Made by a program: the position numbers and the translations under genes. DNA of 56,638 nucleotides from an uncultured Flammeovirgaceae bacterium (GTDB lineage: Bacteria > Bacteroidota > Bacteroidia > Cytophagales > Cyclobacteriaceae), in NCBI GenBank assembly GCA_937884755.1, contig CAKZYJ010000522.1:1-56638 (forward strand). Reading direction: 5' to 3'. Of this stretch, positions 34,693 through 43,622 are shown in pieces (position 1 is the first letter of the stretch; every line of letters begins with the position of its first letter). The notes under the pieces are model-generated. The model had not been told where the DNA came from and ran no database searches. It saw only the letters and a list, made by a program, of their open reading frames with translations.

Positions 34693-36054
34693 ATGAATGC
34701 TTACTTCCATCGCAAACTACCATTAAGGATCTTATTACCTCTACTTGGCTTGCTCTTCGGTTGTGCCAGTGAACCAACTGCCAATCAACCTAACCTAGTA
34801 CTTTTCCTGGCCGATGACCTTTCCTACTTTGATCTGGGCGTAACTGCTAACACTGCCGTACAAACGCCCCACGTAGATGCCTTTTCTGCTCAAAGTACTT
34901 CCTTTATGAACATGTATACCCCAACGGCCATGTGTGCACCCTCTCGTTCGGCCTTGTATACCGGATTGTATCCTCATCGGAATGGCTGCCATTACAACCA
35001 CGGATCGGTATACGACACCATCCGCAGTCTGCCGCACTACCTTTCCGAACTAGGCTATAAAGTGTTTTTAGTGGGCAAACGGCATATCAAACCCCAATCT
35101 GCCTTTCCCTTTGAGTACTATCCCCAAGCGAGTTTAGACAGCCTGATGACGGCTCAGCGAAACCAACCCTTCTGCTTAATCTATGCCTCGGATGAACCCC
35201 ACGGGCCGCATGTGGTTGGCAATGTTTCCCCCCAAAATGTATTTCTGCCACCCCGTTGGGTAGACACTCCCGAAACGCGTCAGCACCTGGCAGATTATTA
35301 CGGCGACGTGCAACTTATGGACGAAGAGTTTGGCCAATTGGTGAATTCTCTGCAAGAGAATGAGTTATACGATAATGCTCTGGTGATTTTTACCTCTGAT
35401 CACGGCTACGAATATTTCAGTAAATGGACAACCTACAATACTGGCTTGAAGGTACCCTTTTACCTGAAAATGCCCGCTCAGTTGGAAAGCACTCTTCCAG
35501 TGAATGCGCTTACCAGCTTTGTAGACATCACCCCTACCTTCGTGGAACTCGCAGGCGGTTCTCCTGATGCAGTGTTTAACGGTAAGAGTCTGGTAGCCCT
35601 ACTAAATGAAGAAACTGATAATCACCATCAGTATCTGTATGGCTCCCATACCAACCGGGGTATACTCTCGGGCCAACTTTACCCGGTTCGTTCCGTCCAG
35701 AACGATGAGTTTCGCTATATTGTGAACCTAGCCCCAGACAGCATTTTCCAGAATATTAATACTCACGGCCGAACTTACGATACTGCCCAGGCCTCGCCCG
35801 TATGGAAAAGCTGGCTGCATAAAGCCCAAAGCGATAGTCTAGCTCACCAAAAAACCCAAAGTCTGCTCCGACGGCCTGAAGAGGAACTGTACCGCATCGT
35901 CGATGATGAGTTTGAACAGGAAAATCTAGCAAGTGATCCCCAATATGCTTCCGTAAAGCGACAGCTTCGCCAGGAACTGTTGGCGTGGATGGAGCAGCAG
36001 GGTGATAATGGCATTGCCAGTGAACTAAAAGTGCCTTTGAAATACGATCAATAA
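34693..36054 (+). CDS. Secreted sulfatase (S1 family), lipoprotein
   Basis: 453 residues. Lipobox LFGC (Cys24). Metal site NLVLFLADDLSYFDLG, activation motif CAPSR (Cys81, followed by SALYTGLYPHRNG), and FTSDHGYEYF near the second metal site, as in sulfatases of the heparan N-sulfatase-like branch of S1. It needs formylglycine generation; no maturase is encoded here. It is intact while the neighbours on both sides are broken, so it may still be used or simply not yet decayed. Substrate probably a sulfated uronic or amino sugar or related glycan; not determinable. Confidence 0.9.
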   Translation: MNAYFHRKLPLRILLPLLGLLFGCASEPTANQPNLVLFLADDLSYFDLGVTANTAVQTPHVDAFSAQSTSFMNMYTPTAMCAPSRSALYTGLYPHRNGCHYNHGSVYDTIRSLPHYLSELGYKVFLVGKRHIKPQSAFPFEYYPQASLDSLMTAQRNQPFCLIYASDEPHGPHVVGNVSPQNVFLPPRWVDTPETRQHLADYYGDVQLMDEEFGQLVNSLQENELYDNALVIFTSDHGYEYFSKWTTYNTGLKVPFYLKMPAQLESTLPVNALTSFVDITPTFVELAGGSPDAVFNGKSLVALLNEETDNHHQYLYGSHTNRGILSGQLYPVRSVQNDEFRYIVNLAPDSIFQNINTHGRTYDTAQASPVWKSWLHKAQSDSLAHQKTQSLLRRPEEELYRIVDDEFEQENLASDPQYASVKRQLRQELLAWMEQQGDNGIASELKVPLKYDQ

Positions 36055-36083
36055 CTACCCATGCAATCCGATCACACTATACA

Positions 36084-36844
36084 ATGAAGGTTTTTACTAT
36101 ACTTTGTTTGCTGTTGTTTACTATAAGTCTATGGTGCTATCGGGCCTATTCCCAGCCTGATCTAGGGTTATCAGACAATCAACACTATCTGGTAGACCAA
36201 GACGGTACCCCTTCTACTGGATTGGCGATACCAGCTGGGCAATCTTTCAGCGATTAAACCGTGAGCAGGTTGATAACTACCTCGACGTTCGTAAAGAGCA
36301 GGGCTTTACCGTTATTCAGGCGGTGGACTTCTGGTATCCGCACGGCTCCTTTCGCCCCTTTGGTCCGTTAAATGAGACTAATGCTATCGTCCATCGTCCC
36401 TTTATCAGTACAGAAGATGACCCTCAAACTGCCCAGCCTCTCATTAGGGAAGACGGCTCTCCTGAAGTCCCGAACGATTACTGGGATCACACTGACTATG
36501 TGATTGAAGCAGTAAAAGCCCGAGGGCTGAAATTGGTACTGCTTCCCTATTGGGCTAATGCTTTTATTAGTAACCGAGTGGACGGATCGCGCATCGTATT
36601 TACGAAAGAAGACGCCCGAACGTACGGAAGATTTTTAGGTGATCGATACCAAAACTAAACGCATATCATTTGGTGTATGGGCGGTGACGCAGCCACTATT
36701 GCTAGTGATAGGTTGCGGAGTGCGGTGACGAAGGCTACTTGGATTGATCCTCGAACGGGCGATCAGCAGGAAGCTCAGCCCCAAGAAGGCAATATATTCG
36801 CCCCGCCTCAATCTTGGGAAGATGCTGTTCTGATCATTGAGTAA
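36084..36844 (+). pseudogene. Frameshifted, internally deleted apiosidase-like (DUF4038/GH140-type) gene
   Basis: An ATG at 36084 starts a signal peptide frame that runs to GDTSWAIF-type sequence only after a one-base change: a C appears to be missing in ACCCC near 36210-36214, where DGTPFYWIGDTSW should continue. In the shifted frame QGFTVIQAVDFWYPHGS and DYVIEAVKARGLKLVLLPYW match the N-terminal half of apiosidase-like glycosidases. A TAA interrupts at 36656, and the frame then continues with IIWCMGGDAA. It jumps directly to ATWIDPRTGDQQEAQ and SWEDAVLIIE, which belongs to the C-terminal domain, so roughly 150-250 residues are missing. Not functional. Confidence 0.8.
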
Positions 36845-36903
36845 CCCCGGCTTTAAACAGACATCCAAATATTGCTCAACCAAAAACAGTTTGGAATGCT
36901 CAG

Positions 36904-36925
36904 CCGGAGTCTTTCCGGTTTTTTC
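36904..36925 (+). terminator. Rho-independent terminator
   Basis: CCGGA / TCCGG stem with a five-base loop and TTTTTTCTT tail, just after the apiosidase-like relic. The region 36926-37010 has no gene. Confidence 0.7.
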
Positions 36926-37010
36926 TTAAATGATTTATGCTAAGTGCTGTTTGGTGGATTTTAGTATATTGAACTTACACCTTCTTCAAACCGATATTTT
37001 GTCGAAACGA

Positions 37011-37131
37011 GCCAAAAAGATATATTGAAAATAAACGCGGGTCACGCCAGACCAGTACGTGCCACGCTATATGATGTTTATTCCCCGTACTAGGTAGGAT
37101 AAATATAATTCTACGTTTATTCGATGTTGGC
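37011..37131 (+). repeat. Imperfect palindrome resembling an attC site
   Basis: GCCAA (37011-37015) and TTGGC (37127-37131) pair at the ends; AATAAACG (37030-37037) and CGTTTATT (37114-37121) pair inside, with a long interior. The right end GATGTTGGC precedes the next gene's ATG by 31 nt, as GTTGGC and GTTAGGC do at the other sites. The interior is less well paired than at 3798-3870, so confidence is moderate. Confidence 0.35.
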
Positions 37132-37162
37132 TGCTAGCAGAAGGAAAACAAACTTAAAATAT

Positions 37163-37408
37163 ATGAAGAACAAAGCTGTATTTTTTCTACTGATCCTGAT
37201 ACCGATAACTCCATTTTTATATTTCTTCAGGATGGAAAGTCAATGGAATCACTGGATGACATTTTATCTATTTGCTTATCTAATGATTTATAGGCCAATC
37301 CTTGATTACTATAGGCTAAAAAGCAAAGGTTTGATAGAAAGAAAAGATCAATGGAAAATCTTTATTCCTTTTTATCGGATAAAATATATAAAAGGTATAT
37401 TTGCCTAA
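37163..37408 (+). CDS. Small membrane protein, unknown function (cassette-like)
   Basis: 81 residues from the ATG at 37163, which gives a cleaner start than 37124. Two hydrophobic segments: AVFFLLILIPITPFLYFF and MTFYLFAYLMIYRPILDY, then a basic end (KWKIFIPFYRIKYIKGIFA-like). Strongly A+T-rich compared with the sulfatase and isomerase genes around. It sits alone between two palindromes (37011-37131 and 37444-37508). Function unknown. Confidence 0.55.
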   Translation: MKNKAVFFLLILIPITPFLYFFRMESQWNHWMTFYLFAYLMIYRPILDYYRLKSKGLIERKDQWKIFIPFYRIKYIKGIFA

Positions 37409-37443
37409 AAAAGTAAATCTAAACAGAAATAGAAAAGTCAGCA

Positions 37444-37508
37444 ACCAACATCGCTTAGCCACCATACTTCGGCTAAGGCCTTCGTCGGTGGCTGCGCAAG
37501 CATTAGGC
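37444..37508 (+). repeat. Palindrome resembling an attC site
   Basis: GCTTAGCCACC and GGTGGCTGCGCAAGC form the arms (GCCACC/GGTGGC perfect, outer GCTT/AAGC perfect), around a 22-base loop which can itself pair partly (CTTCGG...CCTTCG). The right end CATTAGGC differs by one base from the GTTRRRY-type GTTAGGC. It lies 36 nt after the small membrane gene and 11 nt before the next ATG. Confidence 0.45.
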
Positions 37509-37519
37509 ATCATTTCACT

Positions 37520-38704
37520 ATGAACAGAAATATCAAGTTAACTCTAATGTTGCTACTAATCATTATTGGTAGCTCGTACGGACAGAACGACTTCAGAAGT
37601 GGTTTTATAGTAACTCTTGATAACGACACCATTCAAGGGCAAGTGGACTATCGTTCCAACTCAAAGAATTACGAATCATGCATTTTCAAAATTGAAGAAG
37701 GCGAAAAAGAATATTACCCCAATCAAATAATAGGATTTGGGTACAACGACGATAAGTTCTTTTCTTCTCAAATAATTGAAGGTTCTTTCGTCGAGGTTTT
37801 AGTAACAGGAGAAATTAGTTTATATAAATCAAGGGACAAGTATCACATAGTAAAGGACACTTCATTTTTCAACTTGGAATCAATTATTGAAAAAGTTGAG
37901 ATCGATGGAAAAACCGGAAAAAAAGAGATAGGTAAATGGAAGGGGGTTTTGACTTACCTTATCAGCGACTGCTTACAGAATCCAAATGGTCTTACCTCAA
38001 ACATGAAGCTTAGTGAGAGGGGGCTAGCTCGACTGATTGTTAAGTATAATAAATGTACGGGTACTGAATTGGTAGAGTTTAAAGCTAAGAAACCATGGAC
38101 AAAGTTTGATTTTGGAGCAATTTTAGGAGTATCAAGGTCTGAAATAACTACTGAGGGTTCAGGATTTTTTTCTTATTTAGATGACTCATACAGTTCTATT
38201 GATCCTTCTATTGGAGTACTTATTGCGGCTTCATTTCCTCGCATCACAGAAAGAATGGCTTTTCAAGGAGAACTTCACTTCCTAAAATCCAGCTACTCAT
38301 CATCAGTTGAATTACCCATGTCATTTATTCAGCTTCACGACACATTCATTGATTTGACTACCTTATCGCTTCCAATCTCGTTGAAGTATTCCTTCCCCGA
38401 AAAGAGATACGGTTTCTACATACAGGGCGGTATTAATTTCGACTACCATTTAAATTCAAGTACAAGACTTATAAGTGAGCAAATCAGAGGCGATGTGGTG
38501 AATACTTTCCCTGAAATTTCGCCATTTGAAATAAATGATAGTCAGGTAGGATACTGGGGCGGTATTGGGATTCTTAAATCCTATAGAAAGTTTAGAGGGA
38601 GTATAGCTATTCGGTATTTTCAAATGCCTGGACTTGATCAAACTGACGGTTTCACTGCCAATAGTAATCGAGTCTGTTTAAATCTTATTCTATTCAAAAA
38701 ATGA
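37520..38704 (+). CDS. Outer-membrane beta-barrel protein, unknown function (cassette-like)
   Basis: 394 residues. Signal peptide ending near SSYGQ. The N-terminal domain starts FRSGFIVTLDNDTIQGQVDY, a module common in Bacteroidota proteins, and is followed by charged beta strands. From about residue 205 a barrel of roughly ten strands is seen (KFDFGAILGVSRSEI, YGFYIQGGINFDYHL, RGSIAIRYFQM), ending with VCLNLILFKK. A+T-rich. It overlaps the next gene by 4 nt. Together they form a two-gene cassette-like unit between palindromes. Confidence 0.7.
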   Translation: MNRNIKLTLMLLLIIIGSSYGQNDFRSGFIVTLDNDTIQGQVDYRSNSKNYESCIFKIEEGEKEYYPNQIIGFGYNDDKFFSSQIIEGSFVEVLVTGEISLYKSRDKYHIVKDTSFFNLESIIEKVEIDGKTGKKEIGKWKGVLTYLISDCLQNPNGLTSNMKLSERGLARLIVKYNKCTGTELVEFKAKKPWTKFDFGAILGVSRSEITTEGSGFFSYLDDSYSSIDPSIGVLIAASFPRITERMAFQGELHFLKSSYSSSVELPMSFIQLHDTFIDLTTLSLPISLKYSFPEKRYGFYIQGGINFDYHLNSSTRLISEQIRGDVVNTFPEISPFEINDSQVGYWGGIGILKSYRKFRGSIAIRYFQMPGLDQTDGFTANSNRVCLNLILFKK

Positions 38705-40173
38705 GAGTCATTTTAAGAAATGTCTTGCTGATCTGTTTATTGGGGTTACTTGTTAAATGTGATGAAAATGAAGTGACTAGCAGAGATTACCCAAGATTAA
38801 GAACCCTGCAAGTAACGGATGTTTCAACGGAAGGAGTGCAGTTTAATGCTGAAATCATACTTCGAGGTGCTTCTGAAATTATTAGCTACGGATTCGTTTG
38901 GGGAGAAAGTGAAAGTCCAACGAAAGAAAGGAGTAATCTAGTATCAGCGAGTAATCTCGACTCAGATAAATTCTCACAAAAAATTCTAAGCATACTTAAT
39001 AATTCTAAAACCTACTATGTAAGGTCATTTATTGAGACAAATAATTACCTAGTATATGGAGAGATTAAAGCTTTTACGTTTGGGAAAGAGCCAATTGGTG
39101 AGCTCTACCTCGATCTATTCTCTCCCACAAGTGGAGTCGATTTTGTTGAACTCTCTGACGGATCGATTATGGTGTTGGGAACTACTAGTGAAGAATCTAT
39201 AACAAAACCCTTTGTAGCAAAATTTAATGATAATCTCACGTTACAGTGGCATAAGATATTTGACGAAAATATACTTCCAGGAAATGGAAGCATACTTGCA
39301 ACATCGGATAATAGTATATTTATAACGGGTACCTTTATTAATGCAGACCTAACCTATCAGGGTGGGATAATGAAAACGGACTCATCGGGTAATTTACTCT
39401 GGAAAAAAACGCACTTTAATGGTGAAGAAAATAATACAATTAATTATTCTACCGTAGGTGCAGATGGTAGTATTATATCCATCGGATCAATCAAATCAAA
39501 TGAAATCTTTTTAGAAGGTTATGTAAGCGTTCTAAAAATTAATGAAAATGGTGAACAGGAATGGCAAAAACAGTTCGACAATGAACTGCTTTTGAACTCA
39601 TATAATATCGAGCCTATTCCTAGTGGCTATTTATTCGCCTCAGCAAGTCCTGGAAATAATACTAATTGTCTTGAGTGCCAAAATTATTTAGTCATCACTA
39701 AGCTTAGCCTAAGCGGAGAAAAAATTTGGCAGAATTCTTTAGAACGGTATGTTCATGGTTCAGGCGGTTGGCCAAATACAATAGCTGCTAACAGTCAGCA
39801 TATTATTGCTTCCAATGGTTACACCAATGATTATCATGTATTTGATATAAACGGAAATTTTATAAGAAAGGGCTCTCTAGAAATGCGGAATCACCAGAAA
39901 ATCAACACTACAGGTGATGGTAATTTTATTAATGCTGGTGGTGGAAGGAGATTTCAACACGGTAGGCCGCATATGAGTTACCTAAATGGGAACGGTAGGC
40001 TTATTTGGGATGATGGGTTTGGTCGTTCATGCAAGCTATTCAATAATTACGCATCTAATGCAAAATCGTTGAACAATGGATTAATTTTGGTTATTGGCAC
40101 CAGTTATGAGGAATGTGATGACGAAAGCTCATTGTATTTAGCAGTAATTAATAAGAAAGGGGAAATTCAATAA
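38701..40173 (+). CDS. Lipoprotein-like protein with Fn3-like and beta-propeller regions
   Basis: 490 residues. N-terminal hydrophobic helix with LVKC (about residue 20), a probable lipobox. About residues 30-125 resemble a fibronectin-like domain (VSTEGVQFNAEIIL, ISYGFVWGESESP, YYVRSFIETNNYLVYGE). After this come repeated blades with GSIMVLGTTSEES, LTLQWHKIFDENI, GGIMKTDSSGNLLWKK and SVLKINENGEQEWQK, the pattern of quinoprotein-like or SBBP-type propellers with W as hallmark. Surface-anchored partner of the barrel encoded 4 nt upstream is the natural inference. A+T-rich. A palindrome follows at 40304. Confidence 0.65.
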   Translation: MRVILRNVLLICLLGLLVKCDENEVTSRDYPRLRTLQVTDVSTEGVQFNAEIILRGASEIISYGFVWGESESPTKERSNLVSASNLDSDKFSQKILSILNNSKTYYVRSFIETNNYLVYGEIKAFTFGKEPIGELYLDLFSPTSGVDFVELSDGSIMVLGTTSEESITKPFVAKFNDNLTLQWHKIFDENILPGNGSILATSDNSIFITGTFINADLTYQGGIMKTDSSGNLLWKKTHFNGEENNTINYSTVGADGSIISIGSIKSNEIFLEGYVSVLKINENGEQEWQKQFDNELLLNSYNIEPIPSGYLFASASPGNNTNCLECQNYLVITKLSLSGEKIWQNSLERYVHGSGGWPNTIAANSQHIIASNGYTNDYHVFDINGNFIRKGSLEMRNHQKINTTGDGNFINAGGGRRFQHGRPHMSYLNGNGRLIWDDGFGRSCKLFNNYASNAKSLNNGLILVIGTSYEECDDESSLYLAVINKKGEIQ

Positions 40174-40303
40174 AATATAGGTTAATTCAGGTGAGGAAAA
40201 AACAACTTAAATTAGATTATTCTAAACATAGATTCTTCTTTGAATCTTGCTTGGTTAATTTTTTTTATCTAAGAATACCTATGACATTCACAGCCTCTAA
40301 CAA

Positions 40304-40416
40304 TGCCTAACAAGTACTAAAATGAATGTGCAACTAGCCATTTTAAAGGATATTGCGAACGGAGATCCTCGTACTCAAGCAACTGGGGCGCATACTCATT
40401 TTAGCTAGTTGTTAAA
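40304..40416 (+). repeat. Long imperfect palindrome resembling an attC site
   Basis: Starts GCCTAACAA (exactly matching the RYYYAAC left box), with arms TAACAAGTACTAAAATGA and TCATTTTAGCTAGTTGTTA pairing in nearly every position (16 of 18 with one gap), and GTGC/GCGC pairing further inside. The loop is about 50 nt. The right end GTTGTTAAAAT is close to, but not exactly, GTTRRRY. It lies 131 nt after the stop of the lipoprotein gene. It is the best-defined of the right-hand sites. Confidence 0.5.
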
Positions 40417-40662
40417 ATAGATCAGCGTGCTAAAGCCTCATCGGTAAACTCTTCAGAGCTGAAATTACCCTGGACTCATACCGATTATTTAACAAACTCT
40501 CTGAATCCAGAGTACCCCAAATTCAACTCGGCGACCGTCGCTTCCATTAATCTGAAATTTTGTGTCTGGAGTAAATTTGTTTAGTAAATTGAGTTTCAGG
40601 CTTTTTTTCTACCCTGTTTTTCAAAAACTATTGCTATACTGCTCCACCAACTATATTAATCA
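40417..40662. other. Gap upstream of the isomerase-like gene
   Basis: 246 nt without a supported gene. The plus-strand frame from about 40408 to 40585 is open and includes KLPWTHTDYLTNSLNPEYPK, which has coding character and could be the end of a truncated gene, though no family is recognised. The promoter of the downstream operon should lie in this gap. Confidence 0.35.
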
Positions 40663-42165
40663 ATGACGCAGCTTAGTGACTCAAAGGTGATCTCAACGGA
40701 TGTAAACCCACTCAGCATTGAGCGAATCAAACCCCTAACCGCTAGCGTAGGAGTATTAGGTGTAGGACACCATACCTACTGGCCTCAGTTTGATGGCTTG
40801 TTGGAGGAGATTTTGGAAAAGCAGCGAGTGTTTGAAGAGCGAATTAGCGGTAACGGCATGGAAGTAATCTCACTGGGAATGTCGGACTGTGCCGAAACGG
40901 CTTACGAGCTGATACCCAAGATTAAAGCCGCTAACCTGGATTTGCTGTTCATCGATATGCTGACCTACGCTACCTCCAGCAGCATTGCGGCTATCTTCCA
41001 GCAGGTGGATCTACCGATGGTGATGGTGGCGTTGCAGCCGATGGAGGCCATGGACTACTCCCGGGCTTCTACCTACATGCAGTTGCTAAACGACGATATC
41101 TGTGCCATTCCTGAGTTTATCAATGTAGCGGTACGACTGGGCCGTCCCGTTCCTCCGATGGTCATTGGGACGCTGTATAATGATGAGGCGGCGGAGCAGG
41201 CGGTAGCTGAGTACTGCCAGATTGCTAAGGTGCTGCGTAGTCTGAAAACTGCCCATGTCGGGCAGATGGGCCACGTACTGGAAGCCATGCTGGATATGCA
41301 CACCGACCCTACTCAGCTTAGTGCAGCCTTCGGTTGCCATGTAGTTCAAACCGAACCCGACGACGTGCTGAAGCACTACCAAAACGCTGATGATGCTGAA
41401 GTAGAAGAATATGTTCAGAAGATCCTCAGTTTCTTTGACACTCCTGATCCTAAATCTGATCCTATCACCGAGAAACTTTCTCAGGAAGATTTGTACGAGG
41501 CCGCCCGAGTAGGAGTTAGTCTCAATCACTTCATCACAGAGAAAAAGCTGGACGGACTAGCCTACTATTACGAGGGACAACCCGAGTCGGAAATTAGAAA
41601 GGTAGTGACCAACTTTATTGTCGGTAACTCTTTGCTCACTGCCGGGGGCTTTCCCATGTGTGGGGAGCTGGATTTGAAAACCTGCATTGCCATGCTGATT
41701 ATGGATCGGCTAGAGATGGGCGGCAGCTTTGCCGAGTTTCATCCGGTAGATTTTAAGGAGGGCTTCGTGTTGGTAGGGCACGATGGGCCCCACCACATTA
41801 ATATCGCTCAGGGAAAACCGGTGCTGCGCAGCCTGAAGAAGTACCACGGCAAGCCGGGCAAAGGAGCCAGCGTAGAATTTACGATTAAGGCCGGGCCAAT
41901 CACCATGCTGGGTATTGCCCAGAAGGCCGACGGCTCGTTTAAATTTATCATTGCCGAAGGCGAATCCCGGAATGGGCCCATTCCGCCCACCGGCAATACC
42001 AACACCCGCGGATTTTTTGGCCCTGATGTACGCACCTTTCTGACTCGCTGGTTCCAAGAGGCCCCTACCCATCACTTTGCTCTGGGCATTGGGCATCGGG
42101 CTAAAACTATTCAGCAGGTGGGAGAATTTCTGGGTATTGAGACGGTAATTATCGATCAGTCATGA
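40663..42165 (+). CDS. L-fucose/L-arabinose isomerase family protein
   Basis: 500 residues, the size of AraA-type isomerases. In order: VGVLGVGHHTYWPQFDGLLE, MSDCAETAYELIPKIKAANL, DLLFIDMLTYATSS, YYYEGQPES, CGELDLKTCIAMLIMD (metal-binding Glu region), GGSFAEFHPVDF and HHFALGIGH, giving the Glu-Glu-His-His set expected for the Mn-dependent aldose-ketose isomerases. It is diverged from classical AraA, so arabinose, fucose, rhamnose or another deoxysugar are all possible. The stop overlaps the SSS symporter start (ATGA), the symporter overlaps the rhamnosidase-like gene likewise, and that overlaps the sulfatase: a four-gene translationally coupled operon. Confidence 0.8.
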   Translation: MTQLSDSKVISTDVNPLSIERIKPLTASVGVLGVGHHTYWPQFDGLLEEILEKQRVFEERISGNGMEVISLGMSDCAETAYELIPKIKAANLDLLFIDMLTYATSSSIAAIFQQVDLPMVMVALQPMEAMDYSRASTYMQLLNDDICAIPEFINVAVRLGRPVPPMVIGTLYNDEAAEQAVAEYCQIAKVLRSLKTAHVGQMGHVLEAMLDMHTDPTQLSAAFGCHVVQTEPDDVLKHYQNADDAEVEEYVQKILSFFDTPDPKSDPITEKLSQEDLYEAARVGVSLNHFITEKKLDGLAYYYEGQPESEIRKVVTNFIVGNSLLTAGGFPMCGELDLKTCIAMLIMDRLEMGGSFAEFHPVDFKEGFVLVGHDGPHHINIAQGKPVLRSLKKYHGKPGKGASVEFTIKAGPITMLGIAQKADGSFKFIIAEGESRNGPIPPTGNTNTRGFFGPDVRTFLTRWFQEAPTHHFALGIGHRAKTIQQVGEFLGIETVIIDQS

Positions 42166-43622
42166 CCGCTACCTACGTATCGGTGGTGATTGCCGCCTAC
42201 TTCGGTTTGCTATTTCTGATTGCTAAAATCAGCTCCCGTAAAGCCGATGCGTCTACCTTCTTTCTGGCGAATCGAAATGCCCCCTGGCCGCTGGTGGCCT
42301 ACGGCATGATCGGGGTGGCTATCTCCGGCATCACCTTTATTTCGGTGCCGGGGCAGGTGGGCGATACGCAATTCAGTTACTTTCAGTTTGTGGTGGGCAT
42401 CGTGATTGGCCTGCTGGTGGTGGCACTGGTGTTGCTCCCTATTTTCTACCGAGCCAAAACCATTACCATCTACGGATTTCTGCGGGAGCGTTTCGGCCCG
42501 AAGTCACACAAGACCGGAGCCTTATCGTTTATGGTCGCTCAGACGGCTACGGCGGCCTTCAAGCTTTACCTGATGGCTCACGTGCTGCAATTGCTGATCT
42601 TCGATGAGTTGGGCTTACCCTTTGCGCTAACCGTGTTAGTCACTTTGTTGCTCATCTGGCTCTACACCTACCGGGGCGGTATTCAGACGGTGATTTTGAC
42701 TGATACGCTGCAAACCACCTTTCTGCTGCTAGCGGTTATCGTCAGCATCTGGTCTATCGGCAACCAGCTCGACTTTTCGGTAGGGGAGTTGTACGAGGCG
42801 ATGCAGGAGCAGCAGGTGAGTCAGGCTTTTTTCTGGTCGTGGGACAGTCAACAGAATTTCTTCCGGCTGATGCTCACTGGCATTTTACTTACCGTGATGA
42901 CCAACGGCTTAGATCAATCAGTAATGCAAAAGCACCTGACCTGCCCCAATCTACGCTCGTCGCAGAAGAATATCATTTCCCTAGCAATCATTCTGATTGG
43001 AGTAAATATCTTGTTTCTGTTCTTGGGCGGAGCCTTGCAAGTTTACAGCGATGTGCAGGGTCTGGCGCTTCCTGAACAAACCGATAGCATTTATCCGGTA
43101 CTGGCTATTGAGCATCTAGGACTGATTTCCGGTACGGCTTTCCTGCTGGGCATTGCCGCCGCCGCTTACTCTTCGGCTGATTCTTCTTTAACCGGGCTTA
43201 CCACCTCCTTTTGCGTGGATATTCTGAATTTCGGGGTAGATGACGATCGGCCACAACTGCGTAAACTGGTACATCTGGGCTTTACGCTGCTGATTTTCCT
43301 CATCATTTTGCTCTTTGAGGCCATCAACAACGATAGTGTGTTGTACGCCTTTATCCGTACTTCCGGCTTTATCTACGGGCCTTTGGTAGGGCTGTTTGCC
43401 TTCGGTATTTTCAGTCAACGTAAGGTGCCCGACCGCTGGGTTCCCTGGGTGGTCATCCTGGCCCCATTGCTATCGGTACTAATTGATCTTACTTCAGAAA
43501 GCTGGTTGAATTATACGTTCGGATACGATATTTTACTGGTCAATAGTTTTATTGCGGTACTGGGACTGTACCTACTGTCCTTCTCTAAGCAGAAAAAAAC
43601 TGATCACACGCTTACTACATGA
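42162..43622 (+). CDS. Sodium:solute symporter (SSS family)
   Basis: 486 residues, about 13 membrane helices. SSS-type landmarks: AYFGLLFLIAKISSRKADA at the start, FFLANRNAPWPLVAYGMIG, then GITFISVPGQVG, YTYRGGIQTVILTDTLQTTF, and AAAAYSSADSSLTGLTTSF, the helix with the Ser-rich Na-binding site. Takes up a sugar or similar solute with sodium. Between an isomerase and a rhamnosidase-like gene with ATGA overlaps on both sides, it most probably imports the monosaccharide that the isomerase then converts. Confidence 0.9.
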   Translation: MTATYVSVVIAAYFGLLFLIAKISSRKADASTFFLANRNAPWPLVAYGMIGVAISGITFISVPGQVGDTQFSYFQFVVGIVIGLLVVALVLLPIFYRAKTITIYGFLRERFGPKSHKTGALSFMVAQTATAAFKLYLMAHVLQLLIFDELGLPFALTVLVTLLLIWLYTYRGGIQTVILTDTLQTTFLLLAVIVSIWSIGNQLDFSVGELYEAMQEQQVSQAFFWSWDSQQNFFRLMLTGILLTVMTNGLDQSVMQKHLTCPNLRSSQKNIISLAIILIGVNILFLFLGGALQVYSDVQGLALPEQTDSIYPVLAIEHLGLISGTAFLLGIAAAAYSSADSSLTGLTTSFCVDILNFGVDDDRPQLRKLVHLGFTLLIFLIILLFEAINNDSVLYAFIRTSGFIYGPLVGLFAFGIFSQRKVPDRWVPWVVILAPLLSVLIDLTSESWLNYTFGYDILLVNSFIAVLGLYLLSFSKQKKTDHTLTT

